64,000 nt of DNA from Phoronis australis (GCA_002633005.1 NMRA01000058.1:1081658-1145657); one strand, 5' to 3'. Counted from the stretch's first letter, positions 37,684 through 49,030 are shown. The notes: generated by a model from the sequence alone, not told the origin. Made by a program: numbers and translations.

Positions 37684-38180
37684 GGTGGATAGGATTGTAC
37701 ATCCATGAACAACCCTGCCCATGTGGCACATACTGAGCCACAACACCACGTTTCTTACAATTTCTCTTTTTATCACTCCGGCTGGTCTGCTCACTCAGCT
37801 TGTCCGGAACCCTGCTTTGCAGGTTGTTATAGCCCAGTTGGCTGTTTGGTGTACCCACTTGGTACTTTATATGATATTTGCCCATTTGGCAGTTTGTACC
37901 ACTTGGTACTTGTTATTGAATTTGCCGTTTTGCTCGATCCAGTTGGTTGGCAATCGGACAATACTCATTTGGTGTTATGTACCCATTTGGTACTATGCTA
38001 ACCTGTGCCACTTAGTATCCGATACTCAATTACACTTTGGAAATGTGTGTGTGTTATCTCTTGTAATTAAGGAACCCATCTGGTTCCTTCTGTGAAATAT
38101 TTACTTGTATAGTTGTACCCTGAAATTCTCAATACAACTTAAAATATACATTATTCTTGTTGTTTGATTTGTCCCCAATA
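37684..38180 (+). repeat. LTR-like repeat family, copy 1
   Basis: About 490 bp matching 50703-51215 and 51655-52035 in the same orientation. Contains TCCATGAACAACCCTGCCCA, many CCANTTGG-type boxes, a GGAACC..GGTTCC hairpin (38067-38083), and a TTGTCCCCAATAA end. AATACA and TATATA near the end could act in polyadenylation. It is solo here. Confidence 0.7.
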
Positions 38181-38425
38181 ATACACTGCTTGTTAACGGG
38201 ACAAATTATCACCAAACAGAAACCCCATGGACAGAAAACATAAATGCAGTGTATCATCATTTTTGTACTCGAGAGATACTTTCACGCATTTCGAGGATAC
38301 CAAACCCAAAAACGTTGACGTTTCCAGCTTTCTAATGTAATCATGAATATTGGGATATTTTACATGATTCATACATACAAGTTGAGAATTTCTAGACTCG
38401 CCGGTGTATCACCGGTCTGCACACA

Positions 38426-38632
38426 ATGAAGAACACGGGTTCAGATGAGATAACATTGGATGTCCCAAAGGTTTTTGGTAGAGTAAGGACTTATCTATCA
38501 AAAGCAAAGCCACCACAAAACTCTTGTGTCCGCGAGATTCGTCCAAGAAAGAATTCGTTCTATTGGAAAATTGTGGGACTTGACCGTATGCCGTATTTAA
38601 GAGACGCAAGAAAGCTCAACACACTCAGTTAA
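38426..38632 (+). CDS. Small ORF, 68 residues, unidentified
   Basis: Charged, soluble-looking product beginning MKNTGSDEITLDVPKVFGRV, with YLSKAKPPQ, REIRPRKNSFYWKI and LDRMPYLRDARK, then stop. Composition looks protein-like, but there is no family match, splice context or conservation to support it. Confidence 0.3.
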   Translation: MKNTGSDEITLDVPKVFGRVRTYLSKAKPPQNSCVREIRPRKNSFYWKIVGLDRMPYLRDARKLNTLS

Positions 38633-38699
38633 AATTGACGTATGTACTTTGATGGCGGGATGCATGTTCATCTGATTCTGTCCCAACAGCCGTTTTTCA

Positions 38700-38905
38700 T
38701 TAATTTTGTTTCTCAGGTATGTTGTTACTTGACGCATACGTGAAAGGGATCTCCGAGGAGCCCATGGGCAAAGTGCAAGCGATAATCAACGGGTTGCAGA
38801 TAATAGGACATATTTCTTCGTCCGTATGCTCCAGCCAGTCACTGAGATTGGGGTTTTTGGTGAACCTTTCTTCATACGTCTCCAGTATTGCTGCTACTGT
38901 TTCAC
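38700..38905 (-). CDS. Terminal exon candidate of an unknown gene
   Basis: After acceptor GATACTCCAG the frame reads GETVAAILETYEERFTKNPN, LSDWLEHTDEEICPIICNPL, IIACTLPMGSSEIPFTYASS, then stop. It is more protein-like than the opposite-strand frame. Its phase does not join directly to the exon at 39197-39481, so either another exon lies between or they are unrelated. Confidence 0.4.
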
Positions 38906-39196
38906 CTGGAGTATCAATAGTAATTTGCGCAATTTATTGTTGCGAATACTACAAGCTGTCGACGGCATCAAAGTCGAAATCAACAGGCAGATGTGTGCAT
39001 GTATAAATCTGTTTATGTATGTACATGTAGCATGTGCACGTACTGTACCTGTATATTCAGGTATATATAACTACTGTTTTATAATGTTTACCTGTTACCA
39101 GATACAGTGTATGCTAATTCGATATCTGGGCAGCAATGTCATCTTTTGTACTTATCTATACTATTGAAATGAAATGTAAAAAGAAAATGCGTTCAC

Positions 39197-39481
39197 CTCA
39201 AATCGTAGACACGCGGCATTGGACAAATCGACTTCCCAAAATTTAATTTCCTCAGGCCTTTCCGTCACTTCAGCATCAATGGAAAACGTTAGTAACAATG
39301 TGAACAGTTCGCCGCATTTCCTACGTATTTCCCCAAATTTGTGGTCCAACTGAACGTTTAAGGGACCAACAGATATCGTAGTCACGTCTCGAAGGTAGCC
39401 GGTAGTGTTCCTGTACGGATTTACTAGCAGCATAATCGCGATGCACTCGTCTGTTTGATTCTTGGGTTCTTGGCGCACCAA
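39197..39481 (-). CDS. Internal exon candidate of an unknown gene (95 codons)
   Basis: Acceptor AACTACAG and donor TTTGAG|GTGAAC enclose exactly 95 codons in phase 0-0: QEPKNQTDECIAIMLLVNPY, DVTTISVGPLNVQLDHKFGE, LLLTFSIDAEVTERPEEIKF, WEVDLSNAACLRFE. The composition and clean borders argue for real coding. The SVGPLNVQL stretch loosely recalls beta-strand repeats of lipid-transfer proteins of the VPS13 type, too weak to name. It lies downstream of gene B on the same strand. Confidence 0.5.
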
Positions 39482-40154
39482 CTGTAGTTTCGAAAAGACT
39501 GCTATTCGGATGACGCTATCAAATTAGTTGTCAAACTCCTCTTCAGTCTCTGTTCTCGTGCTTTTCGTCCGCTCCTTGCATTCACCAGTCGCCTTATAGT
39601 TTATAAGCATCACTTACATGTATGCACCAATAGATCTCTCTTCTTGAATTTTGATATTGTGTGATCAATTTCCATCTCAGTTCGTGTGGCTACGAATGAG
39701 ATATGAACGACGTAATGTAAAACTTGCCAATATACCTTGGGTCTTCGTTCTAGTTTTTTTGATCCTACCTCGAACCTCGCCTGAGACTATTATATACGTA
39801 TACGTTTCAAGCAAAATCAAACATTACTTCAAAACATTCAAACAGATACATGTATTCGTACACATAAAGCATCAAAACAAGTATGCCGTTCAACCCAAAA
39901 GGTTTCGCACAGACCAGCAACTTGTTTCACTTTTCATCTCGCGTGAACTTTTTGAAGAAATCGTTGTCGTTTTGGACATGTGTCGATTAACATGAAAACT
40001 GCGTTCAGTGTATCAATTTATGGCTGTGATGATGCAGGCACTAGCAATACTGGGCTTGAGAACGCAATGGTTGCCAGGCGAGGATNAAAGTATTAGCCAT
40101 GATTTTGCCGTCAGACATTTGTACCCCCGAACTGCCAAATGTAATCTAGGAGAA

Positions 40155-40201
40155 TTGTAGGGGGGCATGGTCCCCTGGCCCCCTCTCTAAATCCGGCACT
40201 G
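40155..40201 (-). mobile_element. hAT-like MITE terminus
   Basis: The minus strand reads CAGTGCCGGATTTAGAGAGG followed by GGGCC. This is the CAGTGSCGGAT.. end common to hAT-type MITEs; compare 62165. The other end was not located. Confidence 0.45.
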
Positions 40202-40742
40202 GTTACAATGAACGTGCAAAGCACAATTTGACCTATCACAAGCTCCACCCCTATGCGAAAAGACACGTGATACCCAGCAAACAAACAAGAGGCAAATACA
40301 TTATCGCTAAACGAGGTTCTTGGTGGAATCGACGAGTGCACTATCCGAAAATGCTTCAACAAAGACAACAGACGATACATTAATTGATTCATTTGAAAGG
40401 GTATGACGGTTTCATCAATGAATAGACCTCTAAAGTACTGGTTAACATCTCCCTTGAATTTTTAGAAAAAACGGCATGGGCCGTAAGACGCGTAAGCGTA
40501 GAGAATGTATCGACGATTCTAATTGGTTAACTTATGTCAAACATATAATTTGTCAGAAATGAATAAAATAGTGATGGGCATTTATCTTATTTATATCCGA
40601 TAAAACAGTGCTATGGTTGGTTTTAATGAATTACGTACGATATTATTCGAGAACTAAGTCAGATATAAATTACGCTATACCAGGCATAATTATTTACGCC
40701 TGACATAATACATGATTTACGACTGAAATAATTCGGAGTTAT

Positions 40743-40785
40743 GACATAATTCGGAGTTATGTCAAACATAACTCAGAATTATGTC
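40743..40785. repeat. 19-bp hairpin stem
   Basis: GACATAATTCGGAGTTATG is followed five bases on by its reverse complement with one mismatch, and preceded by another TAATTCGGAGTTATGA copy. Possibly a MITE remnant. Confidence 0.7.
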
Positions 40786-41326
40786 GCGCAGTGCTAACCA
40801 TATGCGGTCACATCTTGTGAAGGCCTGAAATCGCCTTTAATTGGATGATGGAACAACTTGACACCAACTTAACAACGGTAAGTTGTCTAAATAAAGAGTT
40901 GTATTTTGTGATGGAAGGCAGGTTAATTGTTGCTTCAAAGTATCAGTAAAAGACTCAATGAAAATAAAACAAAATTAGCCAAAACAATTTATTTTGAACA
41001 AGCGTTTCCCCGCTGGCTCGGGATGTAGGAGTTTTTAAGGCTATAATCTTACATTTTTTCGCCTATGATAAACCAAATGAATATCTTTGCAACACTTTTA
41101 CTTACAATATATCCAAAACAATCATTTAACTTCAATTTCAAAACTCTTCGTATGAGACAATTTCGCTTCAAAATGAAATGATCTCCCTCATATACAGTAG
41201 CTTCAACGTTGCTCGCGATGACCTTCCCGCCAAGCCCCAAGGCCCAAGGTCAAGAGAATTGATTGACCATAGCAGTTTCCTTGCTTATACCTTAGGAGCA
41301 ATATAAATAAAAAGTGCTCCAACGTT

Positions 41327-41495
41327 TCAGTCGACCGGAGTAACATTTTCCTCAATAGGTGGCTGATGTCCCACGTCTACCATAATGTGCGTGTAGAGTT
41401 TATGTTCACGGACACTCAGAATTGTGGTGTTAACAGAAGACAATCCTTCACTATTGGAGCGATCCTTCCTCATCTGGGCTCTCGATAAGTTGTAC
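41327..41495 (-). CDS. B4GALT-like: Gene B exon 6: C-terminal segment and stop
   Basis: Acceptor CTTTTTTTACAG, then YNLSRAQMRKDRSNSEGLSS and a segment ending REHKLYTHIMVDVG, then a short tail and stop. It is clearly homologous to gene A exon 6 (EHKLYTHIMVNVG) but lacks the long basic tail. Confidence 0.85.
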
Positions 41496-44400
41496 CTGTA
41501 AAAAAAGAGGTATCTATAATTCACTAGAACAGTACACGTCATTAATTGATATACGTACGCGCAGCTTAGCATATAGACACTACTGACCTGGTGTCGGGAA
41601 ATTAAGGAGAAATCAGCTGATGGTCAATAGGTATAAACTTTGAATTTGGGCATTGTCTTACTCATCACCAAAGTTCGAATCCAGACTTCACCGATTACTT
41701 TCCTTTGATGCTGCCGCTGTTGTCCGTATCATGGAAACTCATGAATTTAAAGCAAAGACGCTAACATTTTGCAAACCGTCACAACAATAGCGGATTTGCA
41801 GCGACGCCATATTGAAATTAGGTTAAATTGGTGCATTGTGGGTGCTGTGGTCAGGATTCCGAAAGCGGCCATAGTAACAAGCATAGTACGGGGTATGAGC
41901 GCGAAGAAAACTTACGGCGGATACACTTGTTGTGTTCCTGGCTGCTTCAAAAACAACAAGAGACATAAAAATCTGAGTTTTTTGTGTTCCCTGCAAACCA
42001 AGAACTTCGTGAAAAATGGATAAACAACATTAGGAGAGCTGGGAGTAAGGGGAGATTTAGCGCATTAAAACCAACGCGGGGCCATCTAGTAGGCAACACG
42101 AAGCCCCTCGGTTGGCCATATATGGGCTACAATACTTCCATTCGCTTTCTGTACTCATTTCGTTACTTTAGTGTATTTTAAACGGGCCGCACCGGATTTG
42201 GGTTACCGATTTCGAGTTTTCACCTTGTCAAAAAATACATTCTACACTTAAAACTGTCATTTAAAAAAACGCTTTCTTTCATCATTGGTCCTTTCTACTT
42301 CTATACATATCTTTGATGAAGCTTAGTTGTGAAAATTAAGTTGACTTTGGCGAAGAATTACAACTCCACTTTTTGGTTGCCGTTAATTTTATCACCGCGT
42401 GCGCGATAACCACAAAGTATGTCACTCAACTGAATCACGTGAGTTAGGCAAATGTTAGCGCGAGACTGAGCGAAGCGCGTGACGCTAGCGTGCGACACTT
42501 GTATTGTAAAATAGCACGAGAAGGCGTCAGGCAAAACTTGTAAGATGTGTGTCCCTTGGACATTTTATTCGTCAACATGCGTAATTTCACGTAACTTCCT
42601 CAAAATGGCACCCGGTAACTGAGAGAAACTCGAGCAAACCGCGACAGATTTTCATCGATTTGTTCAAGTTTTGCTAACTTAACTGTATCCAGAGTCTTGG
42701 TATGTGTTAATTATAACTCCGTGTTCCTGTATGTATGGTTCATTTGATTTTATTTGCTGTATTTTGAAATGAGTAACTTTTTGTGAGGATGTACTATCAC
42801 CCCTGAATGCCTGCGGCATCCAGTGCGATGTAATTGCCTAGGGGCCATGGTGTGTGCATCGAACATTTTCCTGGTGGAAAAAAGACGTATGAGAACAACA
42901 TTCCGACGGAGTTTCCTCTTAAAATTAACGTCTCTAGCATATCCACGGCGAAAGCTACAAATGTTAAGCAACCCAAGAACTCTCAACTTGCTTGGTATTA
43001 TAAAGCCGAAAATGAAACATGGTTTTTAGTTTGCAAATCACTCCAAATGCACACACTATCCAGCCTCCTCAAGACATGCCTGACCACAAGCTATCCCATG
43101 AGCCTTTGCGCAGGAAGTAACTCGCACATGCGCAATGCGTAGTTCGTTTGCGCTGCAAATCCGCTATTCACCATGTTGCACTTTAGTTATGTATTCAGAA
43201 CTTAGAGGGCGCTAGTGCAATATAGTCTCTAGGCTGAACCAGCATACGGAATTAGTTGCACGTGTCTATTCGCGAACCATTTGAGTAAAACCACGATTGA
43301 AAGTGGTGTTCCGGATATATGCGTACCCCATTTATTTTTTATAATATTCTCAGCTATTTGGTCGAACACTGTAGTAAAGAATTTTGGGAGTGATATAGGA
43401 TAACATAAAACATGTACACCTACTGAATGTACATGTATTTAGCATTTTAGTAAGTAAATTAAGTAGTAGCAAGGGATTTTGGTGAACCAGTTTGTGGTTT
43501 TGGCGAGGTCCGCCACTCCATCTGTGGTGGAAGACACAGTGGCTATGGTAAACGCCAACAGACGACCCAGGGCATAATCAATTTGACAAAATAGCTAAAT
43601 TCACTGGATTGGCGTCTTAGTAAGTAGATACATGTATATGCCAAATGTTTAACAAAGCCTACGGTTCATCTGTAATCCTCAGGGCCATTAGCACATGTAA
43701 TGGCATGCCTTCCTTTAACACGTACTAATATTATACATTTTATTTCGCGTTCTTCGATATGACAACATTTAGGCACTGCTGGAAGACTACCAAATTAATG
43801 AAAAAGAGAAGTTATGTATTGTATAACACAATTCTCAGTGACTGCAGTATTACATTTACCCAAGGTAACCACATTTGCAAAAACAATCTTTGTCTCTACT
43901 ATCAAATGTACCTTGCTGCCCAACCTTTGTCTGTTTTCCTGCGTGATTTGTGTTGCAACATAATGTACCTTGCTATTTTTATGGGTGGCCTGTCGACAGT
44001 CATGTTATGATGCACGAACCTGAAATTACATCAGTTTGCGTGAATTCTCAATATTCCATTAAAGCTGCCATTTTCTTAAAATCATAATTGGATGTTCTAA
44101 ACAGCACATTTCGAAGTGCATTAATATTTCTTAAAACGAAACCAGCTTTTGTGCTTTGAATCATAAATTACTCTAGCGTAGCGTGAGATCACAGACATAA
44201 CAAGTTTGTATAGAATTCAAAATAAGCATCAAGTAAATGGTACGTTGTAAGACTGGATCCGTTCTTTTAAATTTTGCTAGAACAAAACTCAAGGCCCACA
44301 TTTGTGATACATGTAACATTAATTTGTGTGCCGTGAACCAAAAGGCGGGTTTATGACGCAAGATCCAGAGACTAGTTGATTAACAGGTATGGTGCTCTGC

Positions 44401-47400
44401 TAGAAGATCTCAGCAGAAGAGTCGGCCAATAAAATACGCTATTGACAGGCTTTCGGTTTACGGCCGAAAAACGCATTTTTGTATTACTCTTGGGTGGGAT
44501 AGACTTCTTGTTGAAGTTATTAGCTTCGACCAGAGATGTAAAACAACAAAGTTCGCCAACTCGTTGAATTCGAGGCCAGTGCAGTTACGCACGCCTACAA
44601 CACTGCCTTTTATCGTTTTATCGACTGGGATTTAACAGCATTGATACGAAAACGTATGGGTTTTCAAAGCTATTTTTAATGTCTACATTTTGTTATAACA
44701 TCCTTTTAAACTGTATCTCCTCCGATATCATGGTACTACGCCAATTTACATGAGGAGGCGGCGAAATACATGGCGGAATAATGCTCTATTTCAGAACTAA
44801 ACTTGAAGTGTATACCCATTGTAGATGCAGCCCCACGTGTTTTATAAAAGCAATCATCGCCAACGGACCTACCTCCACCACAAGTCATCGTCCTCCGCTC
44901 CCCAACCCCAGAACAGATTTGAGTAGCCGTTCAACACTCGCACATGTTCAGGTGTTAGATTGAGTACTCCGCCTATTAAAGTATCGTAGTTCTTCCTGCC
45001 AATAGAACAACGCAGATACATCACTTCATTACCCATTTTGTAACGCCATATATGTATTTTTTCATTTTTTATAAGTTTATTTGCAGAAACTGAAATTAAC
45101 AATGGAGTAGAAAAAACAAACGTAAACACATTCACTCTCACATTCACACATTCCAGCTCTGCTTGAATTCATACTTAATGTACATGTATAAGGGTTTCAA
45201 AAAATCCCAGCAAGTGAAGGGGTAATTCTCTAGATTTCATGCTTTTCCATGTCTTGACAGTGTCAAATAAAATTGAGTGAAATCTCTGAAGTACAGGAAT
45301 GCATGAAGACTTCGAACAACTATATGTAAAGTACTGAGCTAACGTTTATATATGATTAATTTCGTAGCCATGATCTCCAAAATATGCAAATAGCAGGACA
45401 CGCTTTTCAACCAGTAACAAGTCGTCTCCAACGACGTTTGAAATCCAAGTTTGTAATTTATTTCAAAGGGAAAGTACATGCTCACATTCCAAAAACAAGT
45501 GATTAAAAGTTTCAACGAGTCCGCAAAATGAGCATTTGCCGTTTTGAACTATTTTCATTTTCTTTAAAAATACTTGTGTAAACTTTTTTATGAATGTGAT
45601 AATACTTAAAAACTTTAAAATGAGGTTGGTGCAACAGTTTAAGAGGCATAATATACACCTGTTTAATTTGCTGGTCAGTAAAAAATAATTCTAATAAACT
45701 GTGCTCTACATCAGGAACTGATGTCTCACTGGAAAGTAACACATCCTTTGTCCATCGCATATCAATCTGATCCAGTGCAAAGTCGTGCATGCTGCTGGCT
45801 CTATCATTAATCGGACTATCTGAAATTTTCGTTGCCTTGGCCAGAGCAATGTACGTTATCCAAATGCTTAATTTGTACCTTTCCTTTAAAACCTCCCAGG
45901 ATAATAATTTATTTTCGAAATCTAATAAGTCTTGAACGGAAACAGTTCAGGCATTGTAATAGCTGATGTAGGACACAGTTTTTCCATTTATCAAATTGAT
46001 TTTTCAAACCAATATTCTTATGTGAGTAGTCTGTTATTTGCTCCCAGAACCATTACACATCAGAGTATAATAGCATATAAGCATAATTAGATTTTAAGAT
46101 TAAATAACCTTCATACTTTCTACAAACATATTTAGGAAATATATCCCATTCATTATTTTTCCTTCTAAAAACCGTTTATTCCATTTAATTAACAAGGACT
46201 TATAGAAAATGTTGACTTCTGGAACAGCTAAGCACCCTCTTTCCTTACTATTTACAGCAATATCTCTTCTAACTCTTGGGGATTTATTTTGCAATATGAA
46301 ACCCTGGATAACATTGTTTATCTTCCGTCGTTTGTTAGGAGGCATACCTAATGTATTCATAACATAAATTATTTTGGACATAGCAAAAGATTTGATCACC
46401 TCAATTCTACCTCGTAAGGAAATATTGCGGCTTTTCCATACATCTAATGTTTTTTGAAATTTTTTATTTTTTTCATCATAATTACGGGCACCGTTTCTTT
46501 CCTTGTTGTGCCCAAAACATACGCCCAATCAATTGACTGGCTTTTCAGACCATTTAAAGCTTCGCAAAATTTCATTGGACTTCTTATCCTTGCCAATATT
46601 GAGACCTTCACACTTATTTGCATAACTTTAATCCAGAAACTTGGCAAAAACTTTGAAGGAAGTCTGGTAAATTGGAACCCGATGTCTTTTTTTGAAGAAA
46701 TATTGTTGCATCGTCAGCATACTGCTATACATTAAATTAATATCCTTTAATAGCAATATCTCTAATTAAATTATTGTTTCTAATATAATTCGCCATTGCT
46801 TCGACACATAAACAAAATAACTGACCTGACAATGAGAATCCTTGTCTGACACTTCTTTTAAGTATAACATAGTCAGTGGACAGATCATCGTTAATCACAC
46901 AGGACCGGGGTTGTTATAAAGAATGTTAACTCATTTTTTAAAATTGGGGCCAAAACTAAAGGCATGCAAAACCTTATATACAAATTTCCATTCAACTGTG
47001 TTATAAGCTTTTTTGAAGCCGGTCCAAAAATAGGATGTGACCTTGAACTTTATTCAAGTTCGTATATGCAATAACATTTTCTGTTATTCTTATATTGTAA
47101 TCAATAAATCTCCCTTTAACAGCACACTGATTATATGTATCAACTGCTGCATACACATATTTAAACGTGACGTCAGAACCTAGGTTAATAGTTCGTAACC
47201 AATGTTTAACAATGTTGTATTCTATTCAGTGTTTTGTGGAAACGAAGTGAGTCATCGGAAACATAAAACTGGTACAAGAAGGTACAAGAGTACATGTATG
47301 GCCGTTGCCGAACCCGCCCAAAATCATTATGATCCACAACTTATATCGTTGAACAGAACTTGGACAACAGGTATCCGATTACTCGGAAGTTTAGACACAA

Positions 47401-48273
47401 AAATATCCAGAACTGGCCTCTCCCAGCCACCCTGTCATAATCAGATGAAAAGCAAATGGTATCTTATTGTTCTGCGGGTGCTACATGATTGTGGATTGTG
47501 AGCAAAACAGATCGGGGCTTCTGGGGATCACTTATTGACACGCTTTGATCACCAGAAATCATGAAATTGACTTTCATCTTTGAAAATTTAAAACCAGCCA
47601 TCTTTCAGTTGATGTACTTCACTGTTGAACAAAAGTTTGTGAAAGTTTTTCCAGCAGCTAAGTAGATGTCATACGGGAACGCTTTGCCCCAATCCGTCCC
47701 GGTGCTGAAACCAATTGAAAATCATCTGTCATGACAGTTCTATTCATGACCTGCACCACTATTGCATCAATGCTCCAGATATACTGTTGGTTTCATTTCA
47801 ATTGTATCTAGTTGTACTCGTGGAATAAAAGAATGGAAAAGCGCCCTTAAAATCCAGCCATGCGTCGCGAGTTATGAATCGGTACTTCGGACAGGATGCC
47901 AGTAATATGCACTCGCACACAAAATAGAAGGGGATACGCAAACAGGTGATCAGATTCGTGAACAAACAAGTTGTTGTAAGCGTAAAAGAATTCTAAAGGA
48001 ATGTTAGTCGGCAATGAAAGGAATATTACTATAGTCCCCAACTAAGAGAAAATGCTTATAACTTTGGAAAGTCTCTCATACTTACTTGAAATTGAAAACG
48101 TCTATTGCCACAGATAGATGGCGCGGAAGCGGCGAGCACGTGTACATGTTCCTGTTGTCTATTGGAAGTAGATCTACATCGTGGAAGCTGACACAATCCA
48201 TATGGAATGTTTTGTTTGCAAACATGAAGCCTGTATTGTACAGTGCACCTTTATTGAAGTACTCATTGCCAGT
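41327..48273 (-). CDS. B4GALT-like: Beta-1,4-galactosyltransferase paralogue (gene B), 5' exons not found
   Basis: Second GT7 gene on the same strand. Equivalents of gene A exon 3 (48273-48086), exon 4 (44995-44873) and exon 6 (41495-41327) are clear, with the same lengths (188 and 123 bp) and phases. A weak exon 5 candidate lies at 44370-44284. No match to exons 1-2 (anchor, RDRE block) was found from 48274 to the right edge. The introns carry an L1-like LINE (45490-47110) and a nested THAP transposon (41786-43168). It may be a diverged enzyme gene, a partial duplicate or a pseudogene; none of the three clear exons is broken. Confidence 0.75.
41895..43142 (+). pseudogene. THAP-domain protein, broken by insertion and a frame shift
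   Basis: From Met 41895: MSAKKTYGGYTCCVPGCFKN, then KRHKNLSF. One base is then missing in a run of six T (about 41978), after which the other frame continues VFPANQELREKWINNIRRAG. At KPTRGH (42069-42085) a 755-bp insertion follows. The domain resumes at 42841 with GHGVCIEHFPGGKKTYENNI and PTEFP. C..C, W, FP and C..H of the zinc-binding THAP fold are all present across the pieces. The frame shift may be a sequencing error or a real decay event. Confidence 0.8.
42086..42840. mobile_element. 755-bp insertion with 8-bp target duplication GGGGCCAT
   Basis: GGGGCCAT at 42078-42085 recurs at 42841-42848. Reading across one copy with the 755 bp ignored, the THAP frame is exact (KPTRGHGVCIEHF). The ends share TAGGCAA as a short terminal inverted repeat (left end CTAGTAGGCAA, right end TTGCCTA). 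The 8-bp duplication fits a hAT- or P-type transposition. No ORF inside. Confidence 0.8.
44284..44370 (-). CDS. Gene B exon 5 candidate (weak)
   Basis: After an ACTAG acceptor the phase-compatible frame reads LRHKPAFWFTAHKLMLHVS. This aligns loosely with gene A's RPPTKIAKFNMLKHTS, keeping the Pro, His and Ser and the spacing. The Met three residues before the His would be Leu here, which would remove a metal ligand. The proposed donor (TTTT|GTTCTA) is poor. The true exon 5 may lie elsewhere or be lost. Confidence 0.35.
44873..44995 (-). CDS. B4GALT-like: Gene B exon 4: WGWGAEDDD segment
   Basis: 123 bp, acceptor TTGGCAG and donor TGGAG|GTAGGT. It encodes YDTLIGGVLNLTPEHVRVLN and GYSNLFWGWGAEDDDLWW. 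The signature and exon borders match gene A exon 4. Confidence 0.9.
45490..47110 (-). mobile_element. L1-like LINE, 5'-truncated and decayed
   Basis: Minus-strand fragments in order: KAYNTVEWKFVYKVLHAF with frame breaks (about 47000), SVRQGFSLSGQLFCL (about 46840), QYADDATIFLQKK with the YADD reverse transcriptase site at 46710-46721, FQKTLDVWKSRNISLRGRIE with VIKSFAMSKIIYVMN (46100-46528), FKVFKYYHIHK (about 45600), and CSFCGLVETFNHLFLEC (about 45490-45540). This order matches L1-clade elements: reverse transcriptase, thumb, then a CCHC end. Several stops. It lies in an intron of gene B. Confidence 0.85.
48086..48273 (-). CDS. B4GALT-like: Gene B exon 3: DVD segment
   Basis: 188 bp between acceptor CTTTTAG and donor TTCAA|GTAAG. 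It encodes FNKGALYNTGFMFAN, then MDCVSFHDVDLLPIDNRN, then PRHLSVAIDVFNFK. The frame is intact and close to gene A. DNRN replaces DDRN. Confidence 0.9.
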
Positions 48274-48808
48274 CTAAAAGACACGAAAATATCATTTAAA
48301 ATGACCGTAAAGAGCCGCTGGATCTAAAACACCTGCAGAAGGGCAAAATCATCATTCATTCCTGCAGGTAACAGTACCATAGATTAACAAGAGGTCATAA
48401 TCAATACATATAATTCTCGCGTAACGGGGACATTGGATTTCATCAAAAAACCTCTAGGACTGGAACGCCAACCCGCGCGCGTGACCCATGCATTGTAGAG
48501 TTAGACCTCCTGGTTTCACGGGACTGGTCGCGAGAGTTTGCACTGTGATTTTCCGGCCATCTGCTGCACTGAGTTTTTATCGAGTGATGCAGTTATCAAT
48601 TGAAGCCTAAATTCACTGCTTCATTCTCATTTTGTCATTTTCGAATGGAATTATCAAGCGAGATTCTTGGGGTACGGTTTCAGCCAACCCGCGATTTTTT
48701 AGCAATATTAGTCAACATACCCATCAATAATTACCCTGGTCATTCTTAGCACACACCAAACCGTGGCCCTGGCTAGATGCTGGACATAGTCTGGCCACTG
48801 ACATATTT

Positions 48809-49030
48809 TCAACTCCAATCTGAGACCCATTCGTGACAATCAACCAAACTACATGTGGGGAATTTTTCGACTGAACATTTTTGAGTAAAAATCACGCCAC
48901 GTGACTTATTGCGTGCAACGCCACCTGTTAGCCCTAAATCAAGTGGATACCTGTTGGCAAATGGGTCAATCATCGGGAACGGGATGACTTCGCCCATCGG
49001 GTTCTTGAATATTGGCGTTTCCGCCAACAA
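48809..49030 (-). CDS. Possible exon, unidentified
   Basis: The frame reads ETPIFKNPMGEVIPFPMIDP then FANR and meets a fair donor (CAACAG|GTATCC) at about 48948. It lies just upstream of gene B exon 3 but does not resemble the missing GT7 N-terminal exons. No clear acceptor; may be chance. Confidence 0.2.
   Translation of the reverse strand: MLAETPIFKNPMGEVIPFPMIDPFANRYPLDLGLTGGVARNKSRGVIFTQKCSVEKFPTCSLVDCHEWVSDWS

Larger units (their letters stand above)
41786..43168 (+). mobile_element. THAP-bearing TIR element inserted in gene B intron
   Basis: AATAGCGGATTTGCAGCG at 41786-41803 is exactly matched in inverted orientation at 43151-43168. Between them is a plus-strand THAP zinc-finger ORF split by a second 755-bp insertion (42086-42840). 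THAP domains head the transposases of P-like and some other cut-and-paste elements. The outer flank on the right (CATGGTG) and an imperfect TTGCA-type flanking pair fit a P-like element with 8-bp duplication. No catalytic domain remains, so the element is not autonomous. Confidence 0.75.

Noticed and set aside
38719-39006. 95-codon plus-strand frame
   Set aside because: The opposite strand reads as a more protein-like, acidic sequence with an acceptor; this is probably its shadow.
42086-42840. The 755-bp segment as an ordinary intron of the THAP gene
   Set aside because: Its borders are not a phase-compatible GT..AG pair, while an 8-bp flanking duplication restores the frame exactly.
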